Positions 1-8,542 of a stretch of 64,000 bases of DNA are shown piece after piece. Numbering within the stretch: position 1 is the stretch's first letter; each line of letters begins with the position of its first letter. Below the pieces are notes generated by a model, which saw only the letters and a list, made by a program, of their open reading frames with translations, was not told where the DNA came from and made no database searches. This stretch comes from CAZSHB01 sp964606885 (GTDB lineage Bacteria; Babelota; Babeliae; Babelales; CAIQNR01), in NCBI GenBank assembly GCA_964606885.1, contig CAZSHB010000002.1:1-64000 (forward strand), written 5' to 3'. A program made the position numbers and the translations under genes.

Positions 1-1
1 T

Positions 2-673
2 CCAGAACGCATGGAACGTCCAGAACGCATGGAACGTCCAGAACGCATGGAACGTCCAGAACGCATGGAACGTACCGAACGCCCTGAGCGCAACAACGAT
101 CGTCGCAATTTCCAACCTCGCACAAACACCCAAGACCATGCTCGTCCTGAACGTGTAGAACGTCATATTCAAGAACCTGTACACGAACAACGTGCGCCAG
201 AAAGAACAGAACGTCCTGAGCGTGTAGAACGCCCGCAACGTCAAGAACATGTTGAGCGCCAAGATTACAACAGCCGTCCGGAACGTACAGAACGCGTAGA
301 ACACATTGAACACTCAGAGCCGCGCCAAGAAAGAGAACCAAGAGAACGTCAAGAACGTGATCGTGATAATGGTTCCGACTACACCAAGGCTTCGACAGAC
401 AGAGGTGAACGCGAACAACGCTTTGACAGAAACCGTCGTCAAGGTGGCAACCGCAGACCAGCTCGTACACCACGCGAAGATCGTCCATCTTATGGTGACG
501 AAACTCCTCATGAACACACAGCTCCTGTACTTGATACAAACGCTCCTGTTTTTGAATTCACTGCACCATCTGCAAGCACTGGCTTAAAAAAGAGTTTAAA
601 AGCAAGTTCACGTCGTTACTCTGCAAAGAAACCTGACGCGTCTACTGATGGTTCTTCTGACACCAATCAGTAA
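2..673 (+). CDS. Arg/Glu-rich low-complexity protein, C-terminal part (5' end outside window)
   Basis: The reading frame is open to the left edge of the window, so the start lies upstream. The visible part begins with four copies of the hexapeptide MERPER and continues as a charged region built from PER, VER and TER triplets (about 150 residues). It ends in a less charged Ser/Lys-rich tail. No folded domain is visible. Such tails occur on RNA-binding proteins. The next gene is mnmE, which in many bacteria follows jag (a KH/R3H protein) and yidC, so a tail on a Jag-like protein is possible, but that is context only. The protein could also be a helicase or another RNA-binding protein. The spacing to mnmE (34 bases) suggests co-transcription. 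Confidence 0.6.
   Translation, partial: PERMERPERMERPERMERPERMERTERPERNNDRRNFQPRTNTQDHARPERVERHIQEPVHEQRAPERTERPERVERPQRQEHVERQDYNSRPERTERVEHIEHSEPRQEREPRERQERDRDNGSDYTKASTDRGEREQRFDRNRRQGGNRRPARTPREDRPSYGDETPHEHTAPVLDTNAPVFEFTAPSASTGLKKSLKASSRRYSAKKPDASTDGSSDTNQ
3..74 (+). repeat. 18-bp tandem repeat, four copies, encoding MERPER
   Basis: The unit CAGAACGCATGGAACGTC is repeated four times head to tail, with one base changed at the end of the last copy. It is in frame with the coding region and may continue to the left of the window. The near-perfect DNA identity suggests recent slippage or recombination rather than old codon-diverged repeats. Confidence 0.9.
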
Positions 674-707
674 TTCAAAACATCTATGACCTAATGGGGG
701 GTTTATA

Positions 708-2060
708 ATGTTGTCAGATACAATTATTGCTCAGTGCACTCCTACTGGTAGTGGTGCACTAGCACTTTTAAGAATATCCGGTCCACAAGCTGTTCCGATC
801 AGTGCCGCATGCACACAATTATCAAGTAAACAATCGCTTACACAAGCAGCATCACATACCATTCATCATGGATGGATAATTGATAAGCAACACCAAAAAA
901 TAGATGAAGTTCTTTTTTTTGTTATGCATGCTCCGCGCACATTTACTGGCGAACATGTAGTTGAAATAAGTTGTCACAACAATCCCTTTTTAATTGAAGC
1001 AATTATTGCACGCATTATTGCCTGTGGCGCACGTCCTGCGCTTAATGGCGAATTTAGTAAACAAGCGGTAGAAAATAACAAAATCGATTTACTCCAAGCA
1101 GAAGCTATTAACGATTTAATTCATGCACAATCACAACAAGGCCTACGCCAAGCATTTTCACAACTGCAAGGCACGCTTTCAACCTGGATAGGCCAATTAG
1201 AAAAAGAACTTATTATTTTATTAGCAGTATGCGAAGCAACGTTTGAATTTGTAGAAGAAAATTTAGATCTATCAGATGCTATTCTTGCGCGCCTAACAGC
1301 AATACTCATTAAAATTACTGATCTTAAAAAATCGTATGGTCAACAAGACCATATCAGAAACGGCATTAGGATAGCTTTAATTGGTACTGTGAACGCTGGT
1401 AAATCATCACTCTTTAATGCACTCATTGGCAAAAACAGAGCGATTGTGACACACATTCCTGGCACCACGCGCGATGTTATTGAAGCTGGCTTTTATCATC
1501 AAGGTCTCTATTGGACACTGATTGATACGGCAGGCATTCGCCAAACAGAAGATTGTATTGAACAAGAAGGTATAGAAAAATCGTACCAAGAAGCGGCACA
1601 CGCTGACATTGTGCTTTTAGCTTTTGACAACAGCCTTGCGCTTACGCACGATCAACGAAAAATCTACCAAGACTTATTAGAAAAATACACTGATAAAACG
1701 TTAGTTATTGCAACCAAAAAAGATCTGCCTGCCCAAGACTCACTGCCCTATAATTTTGCAGTAAGCGCTCAAGAACAAGACGGTATTACAGAACTAAAAA
1801 CTGCATTAGAAGTAAAAGTACACGCACTACTTGCGTCTAATACCTGTCCATTTTTGCTTAACAAACGGCATATAGCATCACTTGATACACTAGAAAAACA
1901 ATTACTTAGCATTCAAGCGCAAATCACCGATAATCCTGAATATGAACTTATTGCATACCATCTTAACGATGCACTTGCCACACTTACTGAACTTACTGGT
2001 AAAACAGTTAGCGAACAGGCACTTGATGCCGTCTTTAAAGAGTTTTGTATAGGGAAATAA
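708..2060 (+). CDS. mnmE: tRNA modification GTPase MnmE (TrmE)
   Basis: MnmE works with MnmG to place a (carboxymethyl)aminomethyl group on U34 of tRNAs that read two-codon boxes. The 450 residues match the family length. Residues 1-120 form the folate-binding N-terminal domain. A helical domain is split by a G domain carrying GTVNAGKS (226-233), GTTRD (252-256), DTAG (273-276) and TKKD in place of the usual NKxD. The protein ends in FCIGK, the C-terminal motif with the essential cysteine. A GGGGGG ribosome-binding stretch precedes the ATG. The gene follows the repeat-rich protein and ends at a strong bidirectional terminator shared with pal. Confidence 0.97.
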   Translation: MLSDTIIAQCTPTGSGALALLRISGPQAVPISAACTQLSSKQSLTQAASHTIHHGWIIDKQHQKIDEVLFFVMHAPRTFTGEHVVEISCHNNPFLIEAIIARIIACGARPALNGEFSKQAVENNKIDLLQAEAINDLIHAQSQQGLRQAFSQLQGTLSTWIGQLEKELIILLAVCEATFEFVEENLDLSDAILARLTAILIKITDLKKSYGQQDHIRNGIRIALIGTVNAGKSSLFNALIGKNRAIVTHIPGTTRDVIEAGFYHQGLYWTLIDTAGIRQTEDCIEQEGIEKSYQEAAHADIVLLAFDNSLALTHDQRKIYQDLLEKYTDKTLVIATKKDLPAQDSLPYNFAVSAQEQDGITELKTALEVKVHALLASNTCPFLLNKRHIASLDTLEKQLLSIQAQITDNPEYELIAYHLNDALATLTELTGKTVSEQALDAVFKEFCIGK

Positions 2061-2063
2061 ACA

Positions 2064-2097
2064 AAAAAAGCGTACTTTTTACGGTACGCTTTTTTTA
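2064..2097. terminator. Bidirectional intrinsic terminator between mnmE and pal
   Basis: An A-run, a 7-bp stem GCGTAC(T)/(A)GTACGC and a T-run make a symmetrical hairpin between two convergent genes, so it can stop transcription from both sides. Confidence 0.85.
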
Positions 2098-2112
2098 ATT
2101 ATGTTCTAAAAG

Positions 2113-2745
2113 TTAGAGTGCTACAATTTCTGCACGTCTGTTCTTTTCTTCTCTGCCTGCAACATCAACTGCTGGATGTTTATCGCCATAACCAACAGTG
2201 CTGATTAAAGATGAGTCAACGCCTGCTTGAGCAAGTTTTTTAGCAACAGTGTGTGCACGTTTTTGAGACACAGCAATATTATATACTTCGCTCAAATACT
2301 GTTTATCTGCATGGCCTTCAACTTTAAGCTTTTTCCCTTGGTTCACTTCTTCACGTGCTTTTTCCACGTTGTAAGCAACTACAGGAGCTTGGTCTTGGCG
2401 GATTTCGTACTTATCAAAATTGAAGTAGATTGGCTCGAATGTTTTGCTGTCATGAGCATCCCACGCTTGGTCTGCTGCAGTTAACTTAGCTGGAGCTTTT
2501 TTGCCGTCTTTAATTGAATACGCATAGGTATCACGAGCATCGTCTTCAAGAACCAACGCTTCTACCTTTGAGTCAAAATACTTTGAAGAACCTTTTTTAC
2601 CTGCTGTTGGTATTTTACCGCCAGCCATTTGGCACATCTTTTTTGTGTCTTTAGTGTCTTTTTTCTTCATACAGCCTGGCAAAAGAACCAATGAACTAAG
2701 CAACACAACTGAGAAGTATTGAGTCATAGAGTAACTATTTTTCAT
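2113..2745 (-). CDS. pal: Peptidoglycan-associated lipoprotein (Pal/OmpA-C family)
   Basis: This is an outer-membrane lipoprotein that binds peptidoglycan. The N-terminus is a lipoprotein signal peptide with lipobox LLPGC and the lipidated cysteine at residue 25. Residues 105-210 are an OmpA-C domain: FNFDKYEIR, the GHAD...YNIAVSQKRA stretch that binds diaminopimelate, GYGDKHP and a terminal NRRAEIV. Between them lies a linker of about 75 residues with no clear domain. AAAAGGAA precedes the ATG by a normal distance. TolA/TolB genes are not beside it. It is direct evidence for an outer membrane in this organism. Confidence 0.9.
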   Translation of the reverse strand: MKNSYSMTQYFSVVLLSSLVLLPGCMKKKDTKDTKKMCQMAGGKIPTAGKKGSSKYFDSKVEALVLEDDARDTYAYSIKDGKKAPAKLTAADQAWDAHDSKTFEPIYFNFDKYEIRQDQAPVVAYNVEKAREEVNQGKKLKVEGHADKQYLSEVYNIAVSQKRAHTVAKKLAQAGVDSSLISTVGYGDKHPAVDVAGREEKNRRAEIVAL

Positions 2746-2934
2746 ACTTTTTCCTTTTCATAATAGCTTTAAAAATACGCCCCTAAAGTAGCACACATTT
2801 AAGCTCTTTGCTATTTCTTCTTTAGCTTAAAAATAATTTTCAAATCTATTACTAATAAACAATCAAACTTTGAAATTTAAGCTTAACCAAAATAGTTAGC
2901 TGATCTAGCACTATCAACAGACAAGCATCTTTTG

Positions 2935-2989
2935 TATACTGTACCGTAAAATTTGTCTTTAACACGCGACGTATTCGTGTGGGGTATAC
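2935..2989 (+). promoter_or_regulatory. Possible promoter and leader hairpin of the RNase E/G gene
   Basis: A TATACT box at 2935-2940 has only a weak upstream partner. Downstream, ACACG (2962-2966) can pair with CGTGT (2976-2980) just before a GGGG ribosome-binding stretch. RNase E is known to control its own mRNA through the 5' leader in other bacteria. Whether that happens here is a guess. Confidence 0.3.
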
Positions 2990-4498
2990 ATGAAAAAAAT
3001 TCTCATTAATGACGCTCCTTGGCAAACGCGTATTGCCATAACCAACGAGCACGGACTACAAAATATCTACTACTGGTCACACGCGAGTAACCAGTTAGAA
3101 CGGGCTTTTTACAAAGGGGAAGTCTCCAAAGTATTACCCGGCATCCAAACAGCCTTTGTTGATATTGGCGAAGAAAAAGCAGGCTTTTTGCATATATCAG
3201 AAATTGATCGTGAACTTGCCATCAACCGCATGTCTCACAGTTTTGGTGGGCTCGATTCAACTGAAAAAGTTCCAACAGAAAAAAGACAACCTGCTGATAT
3301 TGGTAAAATCTTAAAAGAAGGTAACTCGCTCTTAGTACAGGTTACAAAAGAACCGGTTGACCAAAAAGGCGCAAAGCTTACCACCTGTTTTACTTTACCA
3401 GGTAGATTCTTGGTACTTATGCCAAGTATTCCTCGTATTGGTATTTCAAAAAAGATTGAAGACCGCGAAGAGCGTAATCGTTTACGTGACGTTGTTATGA
3501 GCCAACTGCCTGAAGGTATGGGCGCAATTATCCGTACTTGCGCAGAACACCGATCACCGCAAGACATCTCGCACGATATTATTTTCTTGCTAGAAATCTG
3601 GAACTCAATCTTGGCGGCAGAAAAAGAAGCTGTTGCTCCTGCAAAAATTTACGAAGATCTCGATTTAGCATTCCAAGTAGTACGTGATCACCTTGATAAC
3701 GATATTGAAGAAGTCTTGTGCGATAATCCTGAGACTATTAAAAAGTTAGTAAAATTTGTTAAAGGAATTGGCCCAGAGCATGTTCATAAAATAAAAGAAT
3801 ATGTTGGCCAAACACCTATTTTTGAAAAATATGATATTGAAAAACAGATTAAAGACTGTCTACGCAAAAAAGTAGATCTTAAATCTGGTGGTTCTATTGT
3901 TATCGAAGCAACTGAAGCAATGACCGTTGTTGACGTTAACACTGGCCGCTTTATTGGTAAATTTAACATGGAAGACACCATCTTAAAAACCAACCTTGAA
4001 GCAGCACAGGAAGTTACACGCCAACTTAAAGTGCGTAATATTGGCGGCCTTATTGTTATCGACTTTATTGATATGGCCAACTACACCAACCGTCAAAGGC
4101 TTTTTAACTTCTTTGAAAAAACACTTAAAGAACAAGATAAGTTCCAATCAGTACTTCTTAAAATTTCAGAATTCGGCCTTGTACAAATGACCAGAAAACG
4201 ATCTGGCAAAACGCTTGATCGCCAACTTACTGACCCCTGCTCACATTGCGCTGGCTCAGGATTAGTACCTGCAGTACAAACTGAAAGTTATGCTCTATTG
4301 CGCCACCTACATCAAGAACTGATTAGCAAAAAAATCAAGGGTGATATTGTTATCAAACTTAACAACTCCGTCTTTGATTACATAGCACGCACCGAGTACA
4401 ACACTATTTTGAATTTTGAAAAAGAATTAGGCGGCAAGATTACGCTTGAAAGCGAATTATCATTGCCTATTGGATCATTCACTATCCATAAAGCATGA
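2990..4498 (+). CDS. rng: Ribonuclease G/E family endoribonuclease
   Basis: This endonuclease cuts single-stranded AU-rich RNA in mRNA decay and in rRNA/tRNA maturation. The 502 residues are close to RNase G and lack the long C-terminal degradosome scaffold of E. coli RNase E. An S1-like RNA-binding domain occupies about residues 36-120 (GIQTAFVDIGEEKAGFLH). The catalytic centre is visible as VVDVNTGRFIG and IVIDFIDM, the two aspartates that hold magnesium. DPCSHCAGSG near the C-terminus is the zinc-link. The start ATG follows GGGG. The gene is 10 bases from gatB and probably shares its transcript. RNase E and RNase G cannot be told apart firmly from sequence alone. Confidence 0.93.
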   Translation: MKKILINDAPWQTRIAITNEHGLQNIYYWSHASNQLERAFYKGEVSKVLPGIQTAFVDIGEEKAGFLHISEIDRELAINRMSHSFGGLDSTEKVPTEKRQPADIGKILKEGNSLLVQVTKEPVDQKGAKLTTCFTLPGRFLVLMPSIPRIGISKKIEDREERNRLRDVVMSQLPEGMGAIIRTCAEHRSPQDISHDIIFLLEIWNSILAAEKEAVAPAKIYEDLDLAFQVVRDHLDNDIEEVLCDNPETIKKLVKFVKGIGPEHVHKIKEYVGQTPIFEKYDIEKQIKDCLRKKVDLKSGGSIVIEATEAMTVVDVNTGRFIGKFNMEDTILKTNLEAAQEVTRQLKVRNIGGLIVIDFIDMANYTNRQRLFNFFEKTLKEQDKFQSVLLKISEFGLVQMTRKRSGKTLDRQLTDPCSHCAGSGLVPAVQTESYALLRHLHQELISKKIKGDIVIKLNNSVFDYIARTEYNTILNFEKELGGKITLESELSLPIGSFTIHKA

Positions 4499-4508
4499 AA
4501 GAAATAAC

Positions 4509-5969
4509 ATGTCTGAAAAGTTAACAGCGTTAGAACGTTACCCAGATTACCGTGTTGATATCGGGATTGAAGTACACGTACAACTTAACACTAAAAGCAA
4601 AATTTTCTGCAGTTGCTCAAATGCACAAACAGAAATGCAAAATTCTCACATCTGCCCTATTTGTTGCGGGTACCCAGGTGTCTTACCAGTACTAAGCAAA
4701 GAAGTTGTCACCAGCGCGATAAAAGCAGCACTTGCGACCAACTCAACTATTACTCCAGTAAGCACATTTGCAAGAAAACATTATTTTTACCCTGATCTGC
4801 CAAAAAATTATCAGATTACCCAAGATAAAGAACCGTTCTGCACTGACGGGCATGTTATGATCTCTATGCCTGATGGATCTCAAAAAAAGATTAATCTGAT
4901 TCGTATCCATATTGAAGAAGATGCGGGTAAAAATCTCCACTGCTCTGGTGCTGGAGAAAGCTTTGTTGATTACAACCGCGCTGGAACACCTCTTTTAGAA
5001 ATAGTTTCGCACCCTGATATTGAATCTGCAGAAGAAGCTAAAGAGTATTTAAAAACGCTACGTGCGATTGTACAATACTTAGGTATTACCACCGGTAACA
5101 TGGAAGAAGGCTCATTTCGAGCAGACACCAATATTTCAGTACGTAAAAAAAATGATATCCACCTAGGCACCCGTTGCGAACTTAAAAACATTAACTCATT
5201 TAAATTTATTGGCGATGCTATTGAATATGAAATTGAACGCCAAATTGAACTACTAGAAGATGGACAAAAAGTTATTCAACAGACACGTTTGTGGGATACC
5301 AAAAATCATATTTCTAAGCCAATGCGTTCAAAAGAAGAAGCGGCTGACTATCGCTACTTTCAAGATCCAGACCTACCACTCGTAGAAGTAACTCAAGAAT
5401 GGATTGAGCGTATTAAAGAAGTACTGCCAGAATTGCCCGCACAAAAGAAAGAACGCTTACAAACGGCATACGGATTGTCGGATTACGAAGCTGATATTCT
5501 TATTGAAGATCGTGCAGTATGCGATTACTACGAACAAGCAACAGGGTATCACAAGAGCAACCTCTTAATCAACTGGTTATTGCGCGATGTTATGGGTTAT
5601 GCAAAAGAATATAAACAAGACCTTTCTGCCCTTCTTATAACACCAGAAAAACTTGCTGAATTAGTAAGCCTTGTAGATAAAGGCACTATCAACACCCGCG
5701 CTGGACAAGAAGTATTCTTAGAAGTTGCGCAAACGGGTAAAAATCCTGCAGCCGTTGTTAAAGAAAAAGGCCTTGAACAGATAGAAGATGCTGACGCTTT
5801 AGAAGCAGTTATTAAAGATATTATTGATAATAACGCAGACAACGTTGAAGCGTATCGCTCTGGCAAAACAAAGTTGTTTGGATTCTTTGTAGGTGAAGCT
5901 ATGAAGAAGACTAAGGGCAAAGGTAACCCTAAAGTTATTAATGATTTGTTACAAAAGTATTTAGACTAA
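4509..5969 (+). CDS. gatB: Aspartyl/glutamyl-tRNA(Asn/Gln) amidotransferase subunit B
   Basis: GatB is the kinase/tRNA-binding subunit of GatCAB, which turns Glu-tRNA(Gln) and/or Asp-tRNA(Asn) into the amidated forms. From the ATG at 4509 the protein is 486 residues, the normal length. A longer in-frame start at 4446 lies inside the previous gene and is unlikely. Visible are GIEVHVQL near the N-terminus, zinc cysteines in CSCSNAQ and CPICCGYPG, NYQITQDKEP, the FRADTNISVR motif, DYRYFQDPDLP and a C-terminal YqeY-like tail. gatA and gatC are not in the window. The ribosome-binding site is weak, which fits translational coupling to the RNase gene 10 bases upstream. Confidence 0.96.
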   Translation: MSEKLTALERYPDYRVDIGIEVHVQLNTKSKIFCSCSNAQTEMQNSHICPICCGYPGVLPVLSKEVVTSAIKAALATNSTITPVSTFARKHYFYPDLPKNYQITQDKEPFCTDGHVMISMPDGSQKKINLIRIHIEEDAGKNLHCSGAGESFVDYNRAGTPLLEIVSHPDIESAEEAKEYLKTLRAIVQYLGITTGNMEEGSFRADTNISVRKKNDIHLGTRCELKNINSFKFIGDAIEYEIERQIELLEDGQKVIQQTRLWDTKNHISKPMRSKEEAADYRYFQDPDLPLVEVTQEWIERIKEVLPELPAQKKERLQTAYGLSDYEADILIEDRAVCDYYEQATGYHKSNLLINWLLRDVMGYAKEYKQDLSALLITPEKLAELVSLVDKGTINTRAGQEVFLEVAQTGKNPAAVVKEKGLEQIEDADALEAVIKDIIDNNADNVEAYRSGKTKLFGFFVGEAMKKTKGKGNPKVINDLLQKYLD

Positions 5970-5982
5970 TACTCTAGAAAAC

Positions 5983-6016
5983 AAAAAAGGGCTGCGTAAA
6001 AACAGCCCTTTTTTTA
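5983..6016 (+). terminator. Intrinsic terminator after gatB
   Basis: GGGCTG pairs with CAGCCC around an 8-base loop, with A-run and T-run flanks. It lies between gatB and a convergent gene and can act in both directions. Confidence 0.85.
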
Positions 6017-6035
6017 TTGCTTACTTTTATAAAAC

Positions 6036-6611
6036 TTATAATTTTGCCGACTTAAAAGCTACCCATTGTGTTCGCATATGCGTTCTGAGGATCTCAAATG
6101 CTGTTGGTACTACAAGCGGTCCTGTAAGCGCAGGCGTCTCAACTGTAACCGGCTTTGGCGTTCTTTTTTTTACACACTGACGCATTTTTTGTTCTAAACC
6201 AGAAAGCTGTTTGCCAAACTGCTTTGCTGATGCATTAATTTGGTTTTGTAATACAGAAGCCTTAAGAGCAACATGCATTTCAAGCTCTGATACTTTTACT
6301 GCACTTGTTTGTAATTGCGCTTTAATTATGTGCATGGCTTTATGATCTTTAACTAAACACGCACCTACAACAGCACCTGCTAGCATGCCAAGCCCTCGTG
6401 CATCATCTCGTGATATTTTATAACCAACATAAGCACCCACTAAAGCGCCTGCTGCTATATCTGGATTATCTTGCATTTTTTTACCCACATACAAACCACT
6501 TTGTCGCACAGCAATAGCAGTAGCGCCCACAAGTTTCCGTACAGCAAAACTTGCCTGCATATGACAACTAAAAAAAGTTGCACAAAGTAATGTGATATAA
6601 AAATTTTTCAT
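6036..6611 (-). CDS. Exported glycine-zipper protein, function unknown
   Basis: I chose the ATG at 6611 because AGGGTG sits just upstream and a signal peptide (MKNFYITLLCATFFSCHMQA) follows directly. A longer start at 6644 would put 11 extra residues in front of it. The 191-residue protein has two Gly/Ala-rich stretches (GALVGAYVGYKI and GMLAGAVVGACL) like the glycine zippers that insert in membranes, then a helical, probably coiled-coil region and a Pro-rich turn. It shares its layout (signal peptide, two Gly-rich hairpin segments, coiled coil) with the next gene upstream. No family is recognised. A small outer-membrane or periplasmic protein is likely. Confidence 0.6.
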   Translation of the reverse strand: MKNFYITLLCATFFSCHMQASFAVRKLVGATAIAVRQSGLYVGKKMQDNPDIAAGALVGAYVGYKISRDDARGLGMLAGAVVGACLVKDHKAMHIIKAQLQTSAVKVSELEMHVALKASVLQNQINASAKQFGKQLSGLEQKMRQCVKKRTPKPVTVETPALTGPLVVPTAFEILRTHMRTQWVAFKSAKL

Positions 6612-6696
6612 ACAAAACACCCTAAAAAAATAAGCGCAGAGCATCTATTACTCCACGCTTATAATTCTATCAGTGTCGTACTTTTAGTAAAACAGT

Positions 6697-7515
6697 TTAC
6701 TCGCCTTGTGTTAACTCTGTTATATGGTTTGTTGTTGATTCTTTAATGCTTTTTATCTTTGTAACAGCAGCTAAAGTATCTATTAATGTTTGTTGTGTAG
6801 TAGCACCTTCTATTGCTAACTCACTATCTCTAGACACAGTTTGTAAACTTACCTTTATTTGAAAGATTGCTGCTTGCAATAAAGCAGAACCTGTTTGCGC
6901 AACACCATCACCTAAATAAGCTAATCCTAATTTAATTTGACTTACCTCTTGCTGTGCTTTTTGTGCATGTTGTGTAGCTTGCAATCTTGCTTGTTCTAAA
7001 ATAGCAGTTTGTTGTTTAGCTTGTTCAGCAGCTAATTGAGAACTTGTTTGTAAGGTAATCAAGGCTTGCTGCGTTTGATGAACGCTCAACTCTGCTTTTT
7101 CAGCTTCAGCCAATCTAGGCTTTAATCGATTAAGTTCTGTTGTAACAACATCTAAATTATTTTTATTTTTATAAGCCTGCCTTAAATCTTCAACTTGACC
7201 TCGGGTAATATACCCTAATCCAAGACCAGCTACTGCACCAGCAGTAGCAACCTGAGCAACTTCTGTTGTTCGCAAAAATATTTCTTCATTAGCATTATTC
7301 CAAACTAAATAGACCCCTAAAGCAGCACCTGCGCCCGCAAGAACACGTACCCCATAATGCCCAACTAGATTAAACCCATGCTTAACATGTTCCACAAAAG
7401 TCACTTTTTCAATAGTAGTTTCTGATGGAACTATCTCAGACGCTTGAATAGAAACCTGATTAAACAATAAAGCTATTAAGCTCAACCGGATTAATTTATT
7501 TTTAAATAAGCTCAT
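6697..7515 (-). CDS. Exported glycine-zipper / coiled-coil protein, function unknown
   Basis: The 272-residue protein starts with a signal peptide ending near VSIQASE. Two Gly/Ala-rich membrane-like segments follow (VLAGAGAALGVYLVW and TAGAVAGLGLGYI), then about 110 residues of Gln/Ala-rich coiled coil (for example QQALITLQTSSQLAAEQAKQ) and a C-terminal helical part. AAAAGGAGG before the ATG is the strongest ribosome-binding site in this area, and a near-consensus promoter lies upstream, so the gene is probably well expressed. It resembles its downstream neighbour in architecture, which suggests duplication. No known family was recognised. Confidence 0.65.
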   Translation of the reverse strand: MSLFKNKLIRLSLIALLFNQVSIQASEIVPSETTIEKVTFVEHVKHGFNLVGHYGVRVLAGAGAALGVYLVWNNANEEIFLRTTEVAQVATAGAVAGLGLGYITRGQVEDLRQAYKNKNNLDVVTTELNRLKPRLAEAEKAELSVHQTQQALITLQTSSQLAAEQAKQQTAILEQARLQATQHAQKAQQEVSQIKLGLAYLGDGVAQTGSALLQAAIFQIKVSLQTVSRDSELAIEGATTQQTLIDTLAAVTKIKSIKESTTNHITELTQGE

Positions 7516-7586
7516 AGAGCCTCCTTTTAGTTTCTTTTCTACTTATAACAGCAGCACCATTATAAAAATTTTAAATCTATAGTTTT

Positions 7587-7615
7587 AGTATAGTAATAAA
7601 ATTTCTATTTGACAA
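7587..7615 (-). promoter_or_regulatory. Sigma70-type promoter for the 7515 gene
   Basis: On the minus strand, TTGTCA (7615-7610) and TATACT (7592-7587) are separated by exactly 17 bases. Transcription would start near 7580 and leave a leader of about 65 bases before the ATG at 7515. Confidence 0.7.
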
Positions 7616-7658
7616 AAGGAAGCCATATTTACTTACCGAGCTTATTTCTATAAAACAG

Positions 7659-8540
7659 TTAGGCTGACTGCAGCTTATCCCCAAAATCGACAATAAACCC
7701 CTCTTTTACCAGGCCTTCTATAATAGAAGGTAACTCCTGCTGCTTTTTGGGAAAAAGCTGACTAAGCTTATTTTTCTCAAGAATAGTATTTTGAGCTAGA
7801 TACCTAATAATAGCCCCCCGTACCTGCCTATCAGAACCGACAAACGCTGATTGACGGGCATAATGGCAGCTAGCCTTACTTGGATTAGGGTACAGCTTTT
7901 TAAGTACAACCCCACAATCCATAAGCGCATAATACCACTCGCGTGGATTAACCAAATCCCGAGTTTGCTCTATAAAGGGCAATAATTCTTTATCGGCAAT
8001 CCCAACCTGCCCATTAAAGAAAACATGGAGGTACACCGATCTAATATTAGTCTCTATAAAGGTAGTTGGCTTATTAAAAGCAAAAGCCACAATAGATGCT
8101 GACGTTGCTGGGCCTAAACCCTTAAACGTTTGTAATACTAATGGATCATCAGGCAAGACACCCGCATACTCATACACTACTTTTTGCGCAATTTCATGCA
8201 ATGCCAACGCGCGCCGATTATACCCAAGCCCTACCCATTGTGCCAAAACCTCTTGGCGCGTACTTTGTGCAAGCGCCTGAAATGTTGGGAAATGCGCAAG
8301 AAAGTTAAGATACTTTTCTACTACGCGCAGTGTTTGTGTTTGTTGCAACATAATTTCAGAAACAACTATATGGTACGGATTAGTTGTCTCTCGCCACACA
8401 AAAGCACGCTTATGTTGATGATAATAATCCCATACAGCATCACAAAAAGCCTGGTATAAATCTGGAGTGTATACACGCCTTTGCAAACCAAAAGCGTGCT
8501 CACTCAAAAACCCAATAAACGGATCATCTACACGAATCAT
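7659..8540 (-). CDS. MutY-like HhH-GPD DNA glycosylase without iron-sulfur cluster
   Basis: This is a base-excision repair enzyme of the HhH-GPD superfamily. SEIMLQQTQT (residues 61-70) is the MutY signature and contains the catalytic glutamate (E62). The helix-hairpin-helix is FKGLGPATSAS (139-149). Where E. coli MutY has LDGN with the second catalytic acid Asp138, this protein has IETN (E163). The four cysteines that hold the 4Fe-4S cluster are absent: after residue 205 only C209 and C225 remain. The Nudix-like C-terminal domain that recognises 8-oxoG is also missing, and the last 60 residues look like a small helical domain. The start is 2 bases after the M16 protease stop, so the two are co-transcribed. 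Substrate specificity cannot be assumed. Confidence 0.8.
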   Translation of the reverse strand: MIRVDDPFIGFLSEHAFGLQRRVYTPDLYQAFCDAVWDYYHQHKRAFVWRETTNPYHIVVSEIMLQQTQTLRVVEKYLNFLAHFPTFQALAQSTRQEVLAQWVGLGYNRRALALHEIAQKVVYEYAGVLPDDPLVLQTFKGLGPATSASIVAFAFNKPTTFIETNIRSVYLHVFFNGQVGIADKELLPFIEQTRDLVNPREWYYALMDCGVVLKKLYPNPSKASCHYARQSAFVGSDRQVRGAIIRYLAQNTILEKNKLSQLFPKKQQELPSIIEGLVKEGFIVDFGDKLQSA

Positions 8541-8542
8541 GT

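Noticed and set aside
3..74. CRISPR-like repeat array
   Set aside because: The units are contiguous with no spacers and encode an in-frame hexapeptide.
306..587. Open frames in other phases of the Arg/Glu-rich gene
   Set aside because: They follow from the low-complexity codons and have no ribosome-binding site or coherent protein.
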